Assembly: GCF_022751215.1 (NCBI RefSeq)
Contig: NZ_JAICDG010000003.1
Location: 806,001 to 870,000, forward strand
Length of the DNA: 64,000 nucleotides
Source of the DNA: Actinomadura terrae
Lineage (GTDB): Bacteria > Actinomycetota > Actinomycetes > Streptosporangiales > Streptosporangiaceae
Direction: 5' to 3'
Each line of letters starts with the position of its first letter. The stretch's first letter is position 1. The notes below the pieces were generated by a model. The model saw only the letters and a program-made list of their open reading frames with translations. It was not told the DNA's origin and searched no databases. Position numbers and translations under genes: made by a program. Positions 1-8,534 of this stretch are shown here, piece by piece.

Positions 1-132
1 GAGGGTGACCAGCGGCGACTCCTCCAGGGCGCCGTCCAGTTCGGCGAGCTCCACGGCCCGTCCCACGAAGCTCGGCAGTCCCACGGGCAGGTTCCCGCCC
101 CGCCCGCCGTCCGCCGTCGTCGATGCGCTCAT
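1..132 (-). CDS. Partial regulator with NB-ARC/AAA-type ATPase region (N-terminus only)
   Basis: Only the first 44 codons lie in the window; the gene runs off the left edge. The visible protein begins MSASTTADGG and continues with NLPVGLPSFVGR followed by ELAELDGALEES and LVTL. This is the segment just before the Walker A loop in actinobacterial LuxR- or AfsR-type regulators that carry a signalling ATPase. The family is known for pathway-level transcription control, and its position beside the terpene genes makes a local regulator possible, but no DNA-binding domain is visible. The ATG at 132 is the only start seen. Confidence 0.6.
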   Translation of the reverse strand, partial: MSASTTADGGRGGNLPVGLPSFVGRAVELAELDGALEESPLVTL

Positions 133-251
133 CTCCCGCCACCGTTCCGCGTTCTCCGGGACTCTCGACGGTAGCCGCGCGACAGCGCCTGGTAAGGCGA
201 ACGTCCGAACCCGGCCCGACTTCGTGCGTCCCGGCTCCGGCGGGGCCGTGA

Positions 252-1358
252 TCAGGGAATCCGGGCCGCGACCCGGCCGATGACCGCGCGCAGGGCCGCG
301 GCGGGCCCGGGCGGCGGGTCGGCGGCGTCCAGGCAGGCCGCCGCGGCCGCGAGGTGCTCGGCGGCCGCGTCCGCCGCGAGCCGCCGCGCGCCCGTCCGCT
401 CGACGAGCCCGGCCAGGTGGGCCAGGACGGCGGGGGAGAACTCGGCCCCGGTCTCGAAGGCGGCGGCCAGCTCGCGTCCGGCCGCCGTGCCGGAGGCGAG
501 CGCCGCCACGACCGGCAGCGACCGCTTGCGGCGGGCCAGGTCGCGGTGGACGGCGCCGCCGGTCCCGCGCGGGTCGCCCCAGAGGCCGAGCATGTCGTCG
601 GCCAGGTGGGAGGCGTGGCCGAGCCGCTCGCCGAACATCCGCATCAGCCGCACCCGGCCCGCGCTCCCGCCGCCGAACATCGTGCCGAGCGAGCAGGCGC
701 AGCCGAGCAGCGAGGCGGTCTTGCCCGCGATCACCTCGCGGCAGTCGTCGGGCGTCGGGGCGGGCGCGGCGGCCAGCCGCAGCTCGGCGCCGCGTCCGGC
801 GCCGAGGTCCTGGAGGCCCGCCGCGAGGTCGTGCAGGGCCCTCGGCGCGATGTCGCGGGGGCCCGCGGCGAGCACGTCCATCGCCGCGACCATGAGGGAG
901 TCGCCGGTCAGCAGGGCCTGCGCGGTGCCGAACACCGTCCACGCCGCGGGCCTGCGCCGCCGCGTCCCGCCGCCGTCGATGATGTCGTCGTGGAGCAGGG
1001 TGAAGTGGTGGACCAGCTCCACCGCGACCGCCGCGGGCAGCGCGGCGGCCGCGTCGCCGCCCGCGGCCTCCCCGCACAGCAGCGCGAGCGCCGGGCGGAT
1101 CGAGGCCGCCTCGTCGGTGGTGTCCGGGCCGAACAGCGGGCGCTCGTGCTCGTCCCACCAGCCGAGGTGGTAGCCCGCGACGCGGCGGACGGCGGCGGGC
1201 AGGCGGTGCACGGCGGCGCTCAGCGCGGGCTCGAACAGCGCGAGGTGCTCGGCCTGGAACGCGGTGCCGAGCGGGCGCGGGGCGTCTCCGGCGGGCGGGG
1301 CGGCTCCGGGGGGCTCGGCGGCTCCGGTGGGCGGTGCCGGTGCCTCGGTCGCCGTCAT
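252..1358 (-). CDS. Polyprenyl synthetase, probable geranylgeranyl diphosphate synthase
   Basis: The 368-residue protein is a trans-isoprenyl diphosphate synthase that would condense isopentenyl units into a linear prenyl diphosphate, most likely GGPP for the adjacent cyclases. Both aspartate-rich motifs are present: LLHDDIIDG near the middle and LADDMLG in the C-terminal half. A GKT substrate-contact motif lies between them. The start at 1358 is chosen because GGAGGGG lies seven bases upstream; the frame stays open further upstream but codes for nothing recognisable. The N-terminal 30 residues are Pro/Ala-rich. It is divergent from the terpene synthase at 1629 and shares a 270-bp control region with it. 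The exact chain length of the product is inferred from context. Confidence 0.85.
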   Translation of the reverse strand: MTATEAPAPPTGAAEPPGAAPPAGDAPRPLGTAFQAEHLALFEPALSAAVHRLPAAVRRVAGYHLGWWDEHERPLFGPDTTDEAASIRPALALLCGEAAGGDAAAALPAAVAVELVHHFTLLHDDIIDGGGTRRRRPAAWTVFGTAQALLTGDSLMVAAMDVLAAGPRDIAPRALHDLAAGLQDLGAGRGAELRLAAAPAPTPDDCREVIAGKTASLLGCACSLGTMFGGGSAGRVRLMRMFGERLGHASHLADDMLGLWGDPRGTGGAVHRDLARRKRSLPVVAALASGTAAGRELAAAFETGAEFSPAVLAHLAGLVERTGARRLAADAAAEHLAAAAACLDAADPPPGPAAALRAVIGRVAARIP

Positions 1359-1489
1359 GTTCGATCCCCTCCATCGTCCGCCCGGTAGGTCAGGGCCACC
1401 GTATTCGGACCCATCCAGAACAACGGGGCGAGACATGGCCGTTCCGGCCCGGCATTGCCTTTCCCTGACCTTCTCCTTACCTCTCGACA

Positions 1490-1534
1490 ACCTGGCAAAG
1501 GTCCCGGAACGAAAGGGGGGGTGACCTGGCAAAG
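1490..1534. promoter_or_regulatory. Divergent terpene-locus control region with an 11-bp direct repeat
   Basis: The 270-bp gap between the GGPP synthase (start 1358) and the terpene synthase (start 1629) contains ACCTGGCAAAG twice, at 1490-1500 and 1524-1534, exactly 34 bp apart. The gap is less GC-rich than the flanking genes. A direct repeat centred between divergent promoters is a candidate regulator site. Nothing shows which protein binds it. Confidence 0.35.
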
Positions 1535-1628
1535 CGGCGCCAGCGATGCCGCCCCTACCGCTTAGATCGGAGGTGTCAGGCAGAACTTCTGGCGTATCGA
1601 TGGCATAGATAGGGGAGCAGCGAACTCA

Positions 1629-2498
1629 ATGAACATCTCAGCGGACGCGTGCCCGGGTCTGGACGTTCTCGCCTCGGCGGACGCGGCCGTCGCCGCCGCC
1701 CGGATCACCGCCCGCGCCGCCGCGTGGGCGCGGCGGCTCGGGCCGCCCCTCGACCCGGGGCTCGCGCCGCTGTGCGGGCTGCTCGCCGCGTTCGTCGCGC
1801 CCTGGACGTCGCGGCCCGGCGCCGACCTCGTCGCCCGCACCGGCCTGTGGATCTTCGCGCTGGACGCCTGGACCGACGGCCCCGCCGCCCGCCGCGACCC
1901 TGCCGCCCTGCGCGGCGGCGTGGCCGAGCTGCGCGCCGTCGCGGCCGGGGCCGCGGGGTCCGGCCCGCTGGGGACGGGGCTCGCGGAGATCCGGGACGGG
2001 ATCGCCGCCGCACCGGACGTGCCGGGCCCGTGGCGCCGGTCCGTGGACGCGGCGCTGGTCGGGGCGCTGTTCGAGTACGAGGCGGCGCGGCGGGTGGCCG
2101 CCGGGGGCCCGCCGCCGTCGCTGGGCGAGTACCTGCGGCACGGCGCCGCGAGCGTCGCGCTGGCCCCGCTCGTCTTCGCGATGTGGTCGGGCATGGCCTG
2201 CCCGGCACCGGTGCTGCGCGCGCTGGCGCGGCCGTTGCGGGACGCGTGCCTGGCCGTCCGGCTGGCCAACGACCTGAGCGGGCACCGCCGCGAGCGTGGC
2301 GAGGGCGTGCTGAACGCGCTCGTCCTGGGGATGACCCCGGACGAGGCGCGGGCGCGCTCAGGCGAGTACGTCGCGCGGTGCCGCCGGGCGCTGCGTCCGC
2401 ACATCGGGCCGCTCCCCGGGCCCGCACTCGCCCTGGAACGCCAGCTGCTGTGGGCCGTGCGCCACTACGAGCGTGTCGACGCCGGGCACGCGGCATGA
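1629..2498 (+). CDS. Class I-like terpene synthase
   Basis: This 289-residue protein has the hallmarks of a small bacterial class I terpene synthase. A metal-binding aspartate pair reads DAWTD (D79, D83) in a hydrophobic helix after a Trp. The NSE-type motif reads N214-D-L-S-G218-H-R-R-E222, with Gly in the usual Ser/Thr position. It would ionise a diphosphate substrate, here most likely the copalyl-type diphosphate made by the cyclase encoded next. Its stop overlaps the ATG of that cyclase by four bases (ATGA), so the two are translationally coupled. GGGGAG precedes the ATG by 11 bases. The product cannot be named from sequence; the Gly variant and single-Asp first motif set it apart from sesquiterpene synthases. 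Confidence 0.75.
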   Translation: MNISADACPGLDVLASADAAVAAARITARAAAWARRLGPPLDPGLAPLCGLLAAFVAPWTSRPGADLVARTGLWIFALDAWTDGPAARRDPAALRGGVAELRAVAAGAAGSGPLGTGLAEIRDGIAAAPDVPGPWRRSVDAALVGALFEYEAARRVAAGGPPPSLGEYLRHGAASVALAPLVFAMWSGMACPAPVLRALARPLRDACLAVRLANDLSGHRRERGEGVLNALVLGMTPDEARARSGEYVARCRRALRPHIGPLPGPALALERQLLWAVRHYERVDAGHAA

Positions 2499-4006
2499 AC
2501 GTACGAACATTTCGGGCGTCCCTGCATGCCCGCGCGGAGGTATTGCTCGACGGCCTGGGCGACGGCGGGACGTTCAGCCCCTGCCCGTACACCACGGCAT
2601 GGCTGTCGCGCCTGCGCGACCGCGACCGGGTGCTGTTCCCGCGCGCGCGCCGCTGGCTCGTCGACCGGCAGCGCGCGGACGGCTCCTGGGGCGGCGAGAT
2701 CGGCCTTCCCCACGACCGGACCGTCTGCACCCTCGCCGCCGTCATGGCCCTGACCGACCCGGGGCCGCCGCTGCCCGGACGCGCGGAGGCGGTCCGCGCC
2801 GGGCTGGCCCACCTGCGCGCGCACTCCACCGCGTGGCGGGCCGCGGACGTCGGCGAGACGATCGGGTTCGAGCTGGCCGTCCCGTTCCTGCTCGGCCAGG
2901 CGTCCGCGCGGGGCCTGGCCCTGCCCTACGGCGACTGGGACGAGCTGGCCAAGACCCGCCAGGCGAAACTCGACCTCATCCCGAGGGAGCGGCTCCTCCG
3001 CGAGCCCACGTCGCTGATGTACTCCCTCGAAGCCGTCGATCCCGACCCCGCGCTGCGCGCGCTCACGCGTTTCGTGAGCCCGGACGGTTCGCTCGCCAAC
3101 TCCCCCTCGGCGACGGCCGCGCTCTGGGCGGCCGGTCCGGACCCCCGGATGGCGGCGTATCTGGAGGGCGTGGGCGCGGCGGACGGCGGCGTCCCGTCCC
3201 TCCACCCGACCGAGGCGTTCGAGCTGGCCTGGGTACTGCACCACCTCCAGCGCGGCGGGCTCCTGGATACCCGCGCGCCGTCGGCCGCCCGCCGCGTCGC
3301 GCGCCTGCGGGCCCTGCTCGGACCGCGCGGCCACCTCGGGCTCAGCGGCGGCTTCCCGCTGCCCGACCCCGACGACACCGCCATGGCGATCATCGTGCTC
3401 CACGCGGCGGGCCACGCGGTCGCGCACCTGCTGGACGCCCTGCTCGACTTCGAGGGCGAGCACTGCTTCTTCACCTATCCCGGCGAACGGGACGGATCGG
3501 TCACCCCCAACGCCCGCGTGCTGGAGGCGCTCGCGCTCCGTCCCGCCGCCTACGCGCGTCCGATGGCGAAGATCGTCGAGTTCCTCCTGGACACCCGGCG
3601 CGAGGACGCCTGGTGGTACGACAAATGGCACGCGTCCCCGTACTACGCGACCGCGCAGGTGACGTTCGCGCTGACACGAGCGTCCGCCCTGCCGCTGGAC
3701 GGCACGCTGGCCTGGCTCCTCAGCACCCAGCGGCCGGACGGGTCGTGGGGCTGGTACGGGACGGGCACGCCGGAGGAGACGGGCTGCGCCGTCCTCAACC
3801 TGGACGCGCTGGCCCGCCACGGCATGCGCGTCCCCAGGTCGACCTGGGTCGGCGCCCACCGCTACCTGCGCGAGCACCTCGACGGCCCCTTCCCGGAACT
3901 CTGGGTGGGACGCAGCCTCTACACGCCACGGGACGTCTCGTCCTCGACGGTGCTGGCCGGGGCGGCGCTCGCCGCCGCCCGCACCGCGCCTACCGCCGCG
4001 CCGTAG
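2495..4006 (+). CDS. Class II diterpene cyclase (copalyl diphosphate synthase-like)
   Basis: The 503-residue protein is an alpha-barrel cyclase that protonates GGPP to a bicyclic diphosphate. The catalytic acid motif D291-P-D293-D294-T-A is intact. QW-like repeats occur near residue 65 (ADGSWGGE) and near residue 410 (PDGSWGW). The length matches bacterial ent-CPS-like enzymes rather than squalene-hopene cyclases of about 630 residues. The start at 2495 overlaps the stop of the terpene synthase and leads straight into the family N-terminus (LDGLGDGGTFSPCPYTTAWL). The 3' end overlaps the convergent P450 gene by 17 bp. Pairing with a separate class I enzyme is the usual bacterial route to labdane-type diterpenes; the product stereochemistry is unknown. 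Confidence 0.85.
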   Translation: MNVRTFRASLHARAEVLLDGLGDGGTFSPCPYTTAWLSRLRDRDRVLFPRARRWLVDRQRADGSWGGEIGLPHDRTVCTLAAVMALTDPGPPLPGRAEAVRAGLAHLRAHSTAWRAADVGETIGFELAVPFLLGQASARGLALPYGDWDELAKTRQAKLDLIPRERLLREPTSLMYSLEAVDPDPALRALTRFVSPDGSLANSPSATAALWAAGPDPRMAAYLEGVGAADGGVPSLHPTEAFELAWVLHHLQRGGLLDTRAPSAARRVARLRALLGPRGHLGLSGGFPLPDPDDTAMAIIVLHAAGHAVAHLLDALLDFEGEHCFFTYPGERDGSVTPNARVLEALALRPAAYARPMAKIVEFLLDTRREDAWWYDKWHASPYYATAQVTFALTRASALPLDGTLAWLLSTQRPDGSWGWYGTGTPEETGCAVLNLDALARHGMRVPRSTWVGAHRYLREHLDGPFPELWVGRSLYTPRDVSSSTVLAGAALAAARTAPTAAP

Positions 4007-5336
4007 CCGTCCGGCGCGACACCAGCATCGGCAGGCGGTCCGGACGCAACGCGCCCGCGACCCGCTCCCGCACCTCGACCCCGGGCACGGGCGCCACCGT
4101 CCACCGCGCGGACACGGTCGCGACGATCACGCTCAGCTGAATGTAGGAGAAATGATCCCCAATGCACTTTCGGGGCCCCGCGCCGAACGGCACGAAATGC
4201 TCCCGCGGCGGCGGCGACAGCCACCGGTCGGGATCGAAACGGAGCGGCTCCGGATAAAGAACCGGATCCCGATGAAGCGTCGTAGGGCTGTACAACAACT
4301 CCGCCCCCGCCGGGATGCGGTACCCGTCGAGATCGACGTCCACGCGTGCGCGCCGCGACATCATCCACGCGACGCTGTGCAGCCGGAGCGTCTCGTCGAT
4401 GAGCCGCCGCGTGTAGCGCAGCCGCGGGAGGTCGTCGAACCCGACGGGACGCCCGTCCAGGACGGTGTCCAGCTCGCCCTGCAACCGGACCTGCATCTCC
4501 GGGTTCCGCCCCAGCTCGTGGTACAGCCACGACAGCGTGGTCGGCACGGTCTCGGACCCGCCCGCGAGGATCGTCACGATCTCGTCCCTGAGCTGCACGG
4601 GCGACAGGGCGGCGCCGGTGCCCTCCTCCCGCGCGTCCATCAGCAGCGACAGCAGGTCGTCGCGCTCTCCGGGATCGCGGCGCCGCTCCTCGACCATCCC
4701 GTCGACGATCTCCCGCAGCCGCGCGGCGACCCGTTCGAACCGCCGGTTGCCGGGCAGCGGCAGCCGCGTGGCGAAACGCGGCAGCACGGCCCGCAGCGGG
4801 ATCTCCTTGAGGAACACCGTGACGCAGTGGTCGACCTCGGCGACGGTGGCCTCGTCCAGATCGGCGCGGAGCAGCGCGCGCAGCGCCCCGGCCGCGCTCG
4901 CCCGGTGCAGCGCCACGTCCAGGTCGACGCGCCGCCCGTCCCGCCACGACCCGGCGAGCGCCTCCGCCTGCTCCCGCAGCACGCCGGTGTAACCGAGCAG
5001 CCGCGCCCGATGGAAGGACGGCATCATCAGCCGCCGCCTGCGCAGATGCGCGTCCCCGTCCGAGGTGGCCAGCCCGCCGCCGAGGACCGGCCGCGCCCGA
5101 TCGTAGGCCCGCCCCCGGACGAAGGACCCGGCATCGGTCACCAGCATCCGCCGCAGCAGGTCCGGCGCGTTCACCACGTAGACCGGCACCGTCCCGACCC
5201 GCACCACCACGACGGGACCCACCTCCCGCAGACCCTGCAACAACCCCACAGGATCGCGAACCAACCCACGCGCGACGGCCAAGGCCCCAGGCCCCCGCGG
5301 AACGCCGAGCCCGTGACGATCGACCAGGAGCGGCAT
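3990..5336 (-). CDS. Cytochrome P450
   Basis: The 448-residue protein is a soluble-type bacterial P450. The haem-ligand loop reads FGAGPRKCIG near residue 397. The ExxR motif is ETLR, and the I-helix carries AGGSETVPT in place of the more common AGxET. It has no signal peptide. It likely oxidises the diterpene made by the convergent genes, since the loci are tail to tail and overlap by 17 bp. GGAGGTTGT lies directly before the ATG at 5336. No ferredoxin or reductase gene is nearby, so electrons must come from elsewhere. Substrate assignment rests only on context. Confidence 0.9.
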   Translation of the reverse strand: MPLLVDRHGLGVPRGPGALAVARGLVRDPVGLLQGLREVGPVVVVRVGTVPVYVVNAPDLLRRMLVTDAGSFVRGRAYDRARPVLGGGLATSDGDAHLRRRRLMMPSFHRARLLGYTGVLREQAEALAGSWRDGRRVDLDVALHRASAAGALRALLRADLDEATVAEVDHCVTVFLKEIPLRAVLPRFATRLPLPGNRRFERVAARLREIVDGMVEERRRDPGERDDLLSLLMDAREEGTGAALSPVQLRDEIVTILAGGSETVPTTLSWLYHELGRNPEMQVRLQGELDTVLDGRPVGFDDLPRLRYTRRLIDETLRLHSVAWMMSRRARVDVDLDGYRIPAGAELLYSPTTLHRDPVLYPEPLRFDPDRWLSPPPREHFVPFGAGPRKCIGDHFSYIQLSVIVATVSARWTVAPVPGVEVRERVAGALRPDRLPMLVSRRTATARR

Positions 5337-5566
5337 ACAACCTCCGTCATGAAACGAGGCGGGGCGTCTCCCCGCCGGACAACTCTCCCGCCCGCCCCCA
5401 CCCGCCTTTCACCAAAACCCCAAACCAATACCCGCCAAGGAAGGAAGTTGACCAAGTAAAAGGGACCTTTGCCCCATGCCCAGTTCCAGACTTCCCGTCC
5501 AAGCCACCCAAAAAGCGAAATTTCCCACCATCCCGCAAACCGCCGCCCAACACCCCCGCACATGAC

Positions 5567-5607
5567 GGACCGGCCGGGCGCGCCCCCGTCGCGCGCCCGG
5601 CCGGTCC
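5567..5607 (-). terminator. GC-rich hairpin downstream of the NlpC/P60 gene
   Basis: A perfect 16-bp inverted repeat (5567-5582 with 5592-5607) encloses a 9-nt loop. It lies just after the stop of the NlpC/P60 gene on the minus strand and before the P450 upstream region, so it can insulate the two transcripts. There is no clear U-tract. Confidence 0.65.
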
Positions 5608-5615
5608 GCGTCCTG

Positions 5616-7232
5616 TCAGCTCCGGGACGCCTTGTGCGCGAGGGGCCTCTCACCCTTCGCGAGGGCGGCGGGCCGGGGCTGTACGGCGGCCAGGTTCGCG
5701 GGCCGTCCGTGCCCCTCGTGCGTGCCGACCGGCGCCTTCACCCCGTGCACGGGCGAGGACACACCCCGAGGCGGTACGGGCCGGCGCTCACGCCTGACCT
5801 GCCTCCCGCCCACGGCGCCGTCCAGGGCCGCCATCTCCTGTTCGATGGCCTGCTCGTTCGCGTGGTTCGCCTCGTCCGCAGCCGCGGCCGCCGCCTCCGC
5901 GATAGCCTCCGGATCGTCCGAGTGCGCCGCGCCCTCCGCCTGCTCCCCGCCATTCACGGGAGCCGGGTCCTCTGAGTGCGTGGCTTCCTCCGCCTGCGCC
6001 GAGCCGTTTCCAGGCGCCGCGCCGCCCGCGTGCGCAGAGCCTTCCGCCTGCACCGGCTCCTCCGCGGACGCCGCACCGCTCGCGTGCGCAGCCCCCTCCG
6101 CCTGCGTCGGGTCCTGTGCGGACGCCGCGCTGTTCGCGTGCGCAGCCCCCTCCGCCTGCGCAGGGGCCTCCGTGGGCGCGGCGCCGTTCGCGTGCGTGGG
6201 CCCTTCCGCCTGCGCCGGGCCATTTGCAGGCGCCGTCTCGTTCGCGGGCGCCGCGTTCTCCTCGGGCTTCCCGTCATTCGTGGGTGCCGAGTCGTCCGCG
6301 TTCGCGGCGTCCTCCGCTTGCGCCGCATTGTTTGCGGGCGGGGCCGTGTTCGTGAACGGTGTGTGGTGGATGGACGGTGCGTCGTAGTCGGGTGGCGTGG
6401 GCCATTGGTGCGGCGTGGAGGCCGCTTCGTTGGCGGGCGGCGCGGGTGTGGTGGGCGTGGTTCGCAGAATCAGGCCCGGTGTCAGACCGAGCGGCGCCTC
6501 CACCGTCGGCTCCGGTGCCTTCTTGGGTTTTTCCTGGACGCTCATCCGGTCGATTTTCTCGACGAGTTCGCGGATAGAGGGCGACCATTTCTTGTACGCG
6601 GGCGCGCCCGGACGGACGGCCCCCGCGAACTGCCGTCTGCGGGCGGCGCCGAGTTTGTCGATCCGGACCCGGGAGCGGCTGTTCGGCGCGTGCAGGAACC
6701 TGCCGTGGCCGATGTAGATGCCGACGTGGCTCCGGCCGTGGAAGAAGATCAGGTCGCCGGGACGCAGGTTCTTGAGCGCGACCTTGCGCCGGACGCCGGA
6801 GTACTGCGAGTAGGTCACACGCGGGATCCTGACGCCCGCTCTGCGCCAGGCGGCCATCGCGAGGCCCGAGCAGTCGTAGCGCGCGGGTCCGGCGGCACCC
6901 CAGCTGTAGGGCTTGCCAAGTTGTTTGCGGGCGAAGGAAAGCGCCTTTCTCGCCTTCGTCTTCTGCGCGGCCTCACGGGTGCGGTACCGGTCGTAGGCCT
7001 TGACCTTGCCCAGCGTCACCGCGTCCAGGTTGAGCCTTTTCAAGACAACCGGGTTGAGCGCCGCCAGCGCCTGCGTGCCCGCCGGGAGGCTGAGGGCGAG
7101 TCCGACGGCGGTCACGGTGGCCGCGCGCCGGAGCGTCCTGCGTTTTCGTTCGCTCGTTCCGCCGTGGCGGGGCCGGCCGGGGAAAGCCCGGGGCCGGTCG
7201 TTCTCCCGGTCGAACTGGCGTGCTTCGCACAT
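5616..7232 (-). CDS. Secreted NlpC/P60 peptidoglycan hydrolase with repetitive Ala/Glu tail
   Basis: The 538-residue protein starts with an arginine-rich n-region and a hydrophobic segment (about 35-57) that fits a signal peptide. Residues 95-200 form an NlpC/P60 cysteine peptidase domain with Cys121 in YDCSG, His169 in SHVGIYIG and His181 in FLHAP. Such enzymes cleave D-Glu/mDAP-type bonds in cell-wall stem peptides. Residues 250-330 are Pro/Asn-rich, and 330-440 are built from degenerate 18-19-residue units around QAEGAAHA. GGAG lies seven bases before the ATG at 7232. The catalytic domain is N-terminal and the low-complexity tail C-terminal, which may act as a wall spacer. The target bond is inferred from the family. 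Confidence 0.85.
   Translation of the reverse strand: MCEARQFDRENDRPRAFPGRPRHGGTSERKRRTLRRAATVTAVGLALSLPAGTQALAALNPVVLKRLNLDAVTLGKVKAYDRYRTREAAQKTKARKALSFARKQLGKPYSWGAAGPARYDCSGLAMAAWRRAGVRIPRVTYSQYSGVRRKVALKNLRPGDLIFFHGRSHVGIYIGHGRFLHAPNSRSRVRIDKLGAARRRQFAGAVRPGAPAYKKWSPSIRELVEKIDRMSVQEKPKKAPEPTVEAPLGLTPGLILRTTPTTPAPPANEAASTPHQWPTPPDYDAPSIHHTPFTNTAPPANNAAQAEDAANADDSAPTNDGKPEENAAPANETAPANGPAQAEGPTHANGAAPTEAPAQAEGAAHANSAASAQDPTQAEGAAHASGAASAEEPVQAEGSAHAGGAAPGNGSAQAEEATHSEDPAPVNGGEQAEGAAHSDDPEAIAEAAAAAADEANHANEQAIEQEMAALDGAVGGRQVRRERRPVPPRGVSSPVHGVKAPVGTHEGHGRPANLAAVQPRPAALAKGERPLAHKASRS
5913..6245 (-). repeat. Degenerate 54-57-bp tandem repeats coding the NlpC/P60 tail
   Basis: The stretch encoding residues 330-440 holds about six imperfect units, each coding for roughly 18-19 residues with a recurring core QAEG-A-HA. 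The units differ by point changes and small length shifts, so they are old or under selection for composition only. Copy number is likely to vary between strains. Confidence 0.7.
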
Positions 7233-7394
7233 TCGCGCGCTCCGTTTTCGTGATGTTGGATGATCTCCTGCCGACAGTTCGGGTACCCGTTGGTCGCGAG
7301 CGAATGGGGAGAGTGCGGGGATTTTACATGATCATGGGGCGGAATTGGATCCGGCGTTTCGTGTCTTTGATCATGTGGTCAGATGGCCCGGAGA

Positions 7395-8080
7395 GCGGAG
7401 CGGAACGGGCAGCCGCGCGAGGCGGTTCCGCGCGGCCCACGCGTGCGCGCGGGTCTCCAGACGGCGCCCGGACTCGGGCGGCAAGGCGCCCGCCTTGGTG
7501 GTCGGCGGGCGGGCGAGTGCGCGGCGTTCTCCGGGGGTTCGGGCGGGTTCGCCCTCGTAGTCCAGTAGCGTCCAGCCGCATTCGGTGCGCAGCACCTGGC
7601 CCAGGTGGTAATCGCGCTGGACGGGCAGCGGCGCCGCCCGCGTCGGGCGGCAGCGTCGTCACGCCGAACGCTCCGGCGAGGGCCTGGCGCACCTCGGCGG
7701 TGGCGGCGCCGAGCCGCTCGGCCTCGCCCGGCGGCATGGTGTGGGCGTACCAGTTGCGGACGCTGGCGATCGCGAAGCTCCAGCCGTCCGCGCCGGTGCG
7801 CAGGTAGGTTGAGAGCTCGACTGTGATCGGCAGGCTCGTCAGGTCGGTGCGGAGCCCGGCGCCGCCGGCGCACCGGAAGCGCAGCGGGCCGACGGACGAC
7901 TCGGCCGTGAGAGCGGTGCGCCTTCTCCTCGGGCGAGCCGCCGATCGCGGCGTGCCCGAGCCGGTCGGGGAGGTCGCGGCGGGTGCCGAGGAGGAGTGGG
8001 TAGTGGCCGATGGGGATGTGCTTGCTGCCGGGGCAGCCATTCGGCGATGTCCCTTTTGAGGACGTCCTCGGGCGGCAGCA
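7395..8080 (-). pseudogene. Decayed maltokinase (Pep2/Mak-type) gene
   Basis: Fragments of a maltokinase occur in the right order on the minus strand but in three different frames. From about 8075 down, one frame reads EDVLKRDIAEWLPRQ (the N-terminal cap). A second reads YPLLLGTRRDLPDRLGHAAIG. The third reads LRTDLTSLPITVELS, then YLRTGADGWSFAIASVR and EAERLGAATAEVRQALAGAFG. A last shifted piece reads YHLGQVLRTECGWTLLDYEGEP (catalytic Asp region) and ends with HAWAARNR. The central kinase section between the cap and the second lobe is missing. The family phosphorylates maltose for the GlgE alpha-glucan pathway. Frameshifts plus an internal deletion mean no working enzyme. No other trehalose/GlgE gene is in the window. 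Confidence 0.75.
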
Positions 8081-8196
8081 CGGTCAGGCGAGCCTCTCGG
8101 TTTCCGCGTCCTCCGGTGGAGTGAGCTGAAACCAGGAGGAGTAGCCCTCGGCGCTCTTCTGGACGTGCATGAGCCACCCCGGAGTGCTGGAGACAT

Positions 8197-8534
8197 CTAG
8201 ATCAGCGATTCCCCGGCGGCCGCGTCCGGGACGTGCGCGACAGGCAATCCTCAAAAGTCTCAGTACGCATCGTGGCTGGCGGATGCTCTCCTTCCAGAAG
8301 CGGGCTCGCGCCCGTCCGGGAGGAAAGGCGAGGCGCCGGGTAGATCGTCCGGGACCGTGCCGCTTGCCGCCCGGCGGTTGTGTCATGTCCGTGTTTTTAG
8401 ATTCGTCGCTTTTTTCGCCGTGGTGCCCGGGTAGATCGCCTCCGTGCTCAAGGCCCGCCGCCCAAGGCGCGCCGGCGGGCGGCCAATGACCACCGGACCG
8501 ATGGGGTTTCGCGTCCGAGGCGATCGGAGGGGCA
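8197..8534. other. Non-coding gap
   Basis: No convincing gene was seen. The minus strand near 8090-8190 has a short reading stretch (GWLMHVQKSAEGYSSWF) that looks protein-like but has no supported start and is cut by a stop. The plus-strand end supplies the ribosome site GGAGG at 8526-8530 for the next gene. Confidence 0.4.

Noticed and set aside
2465..3877. 470-codon minus-strand frame opposite the diterpene cyclase
   Set aside because: It is the GC-driven complement of a clear cyclase with an intact DxDD motif; no recognisable protein family.
7233..7330. c-di-AMP (ydaO) riboswitch before the NlpC/P60 gene
   Set aside because: Such riboswitches often precede cell-wall hydrolase genes in actinobacteria, but I could not find the conserved core; only a short GGGTACCC palindrome is present.
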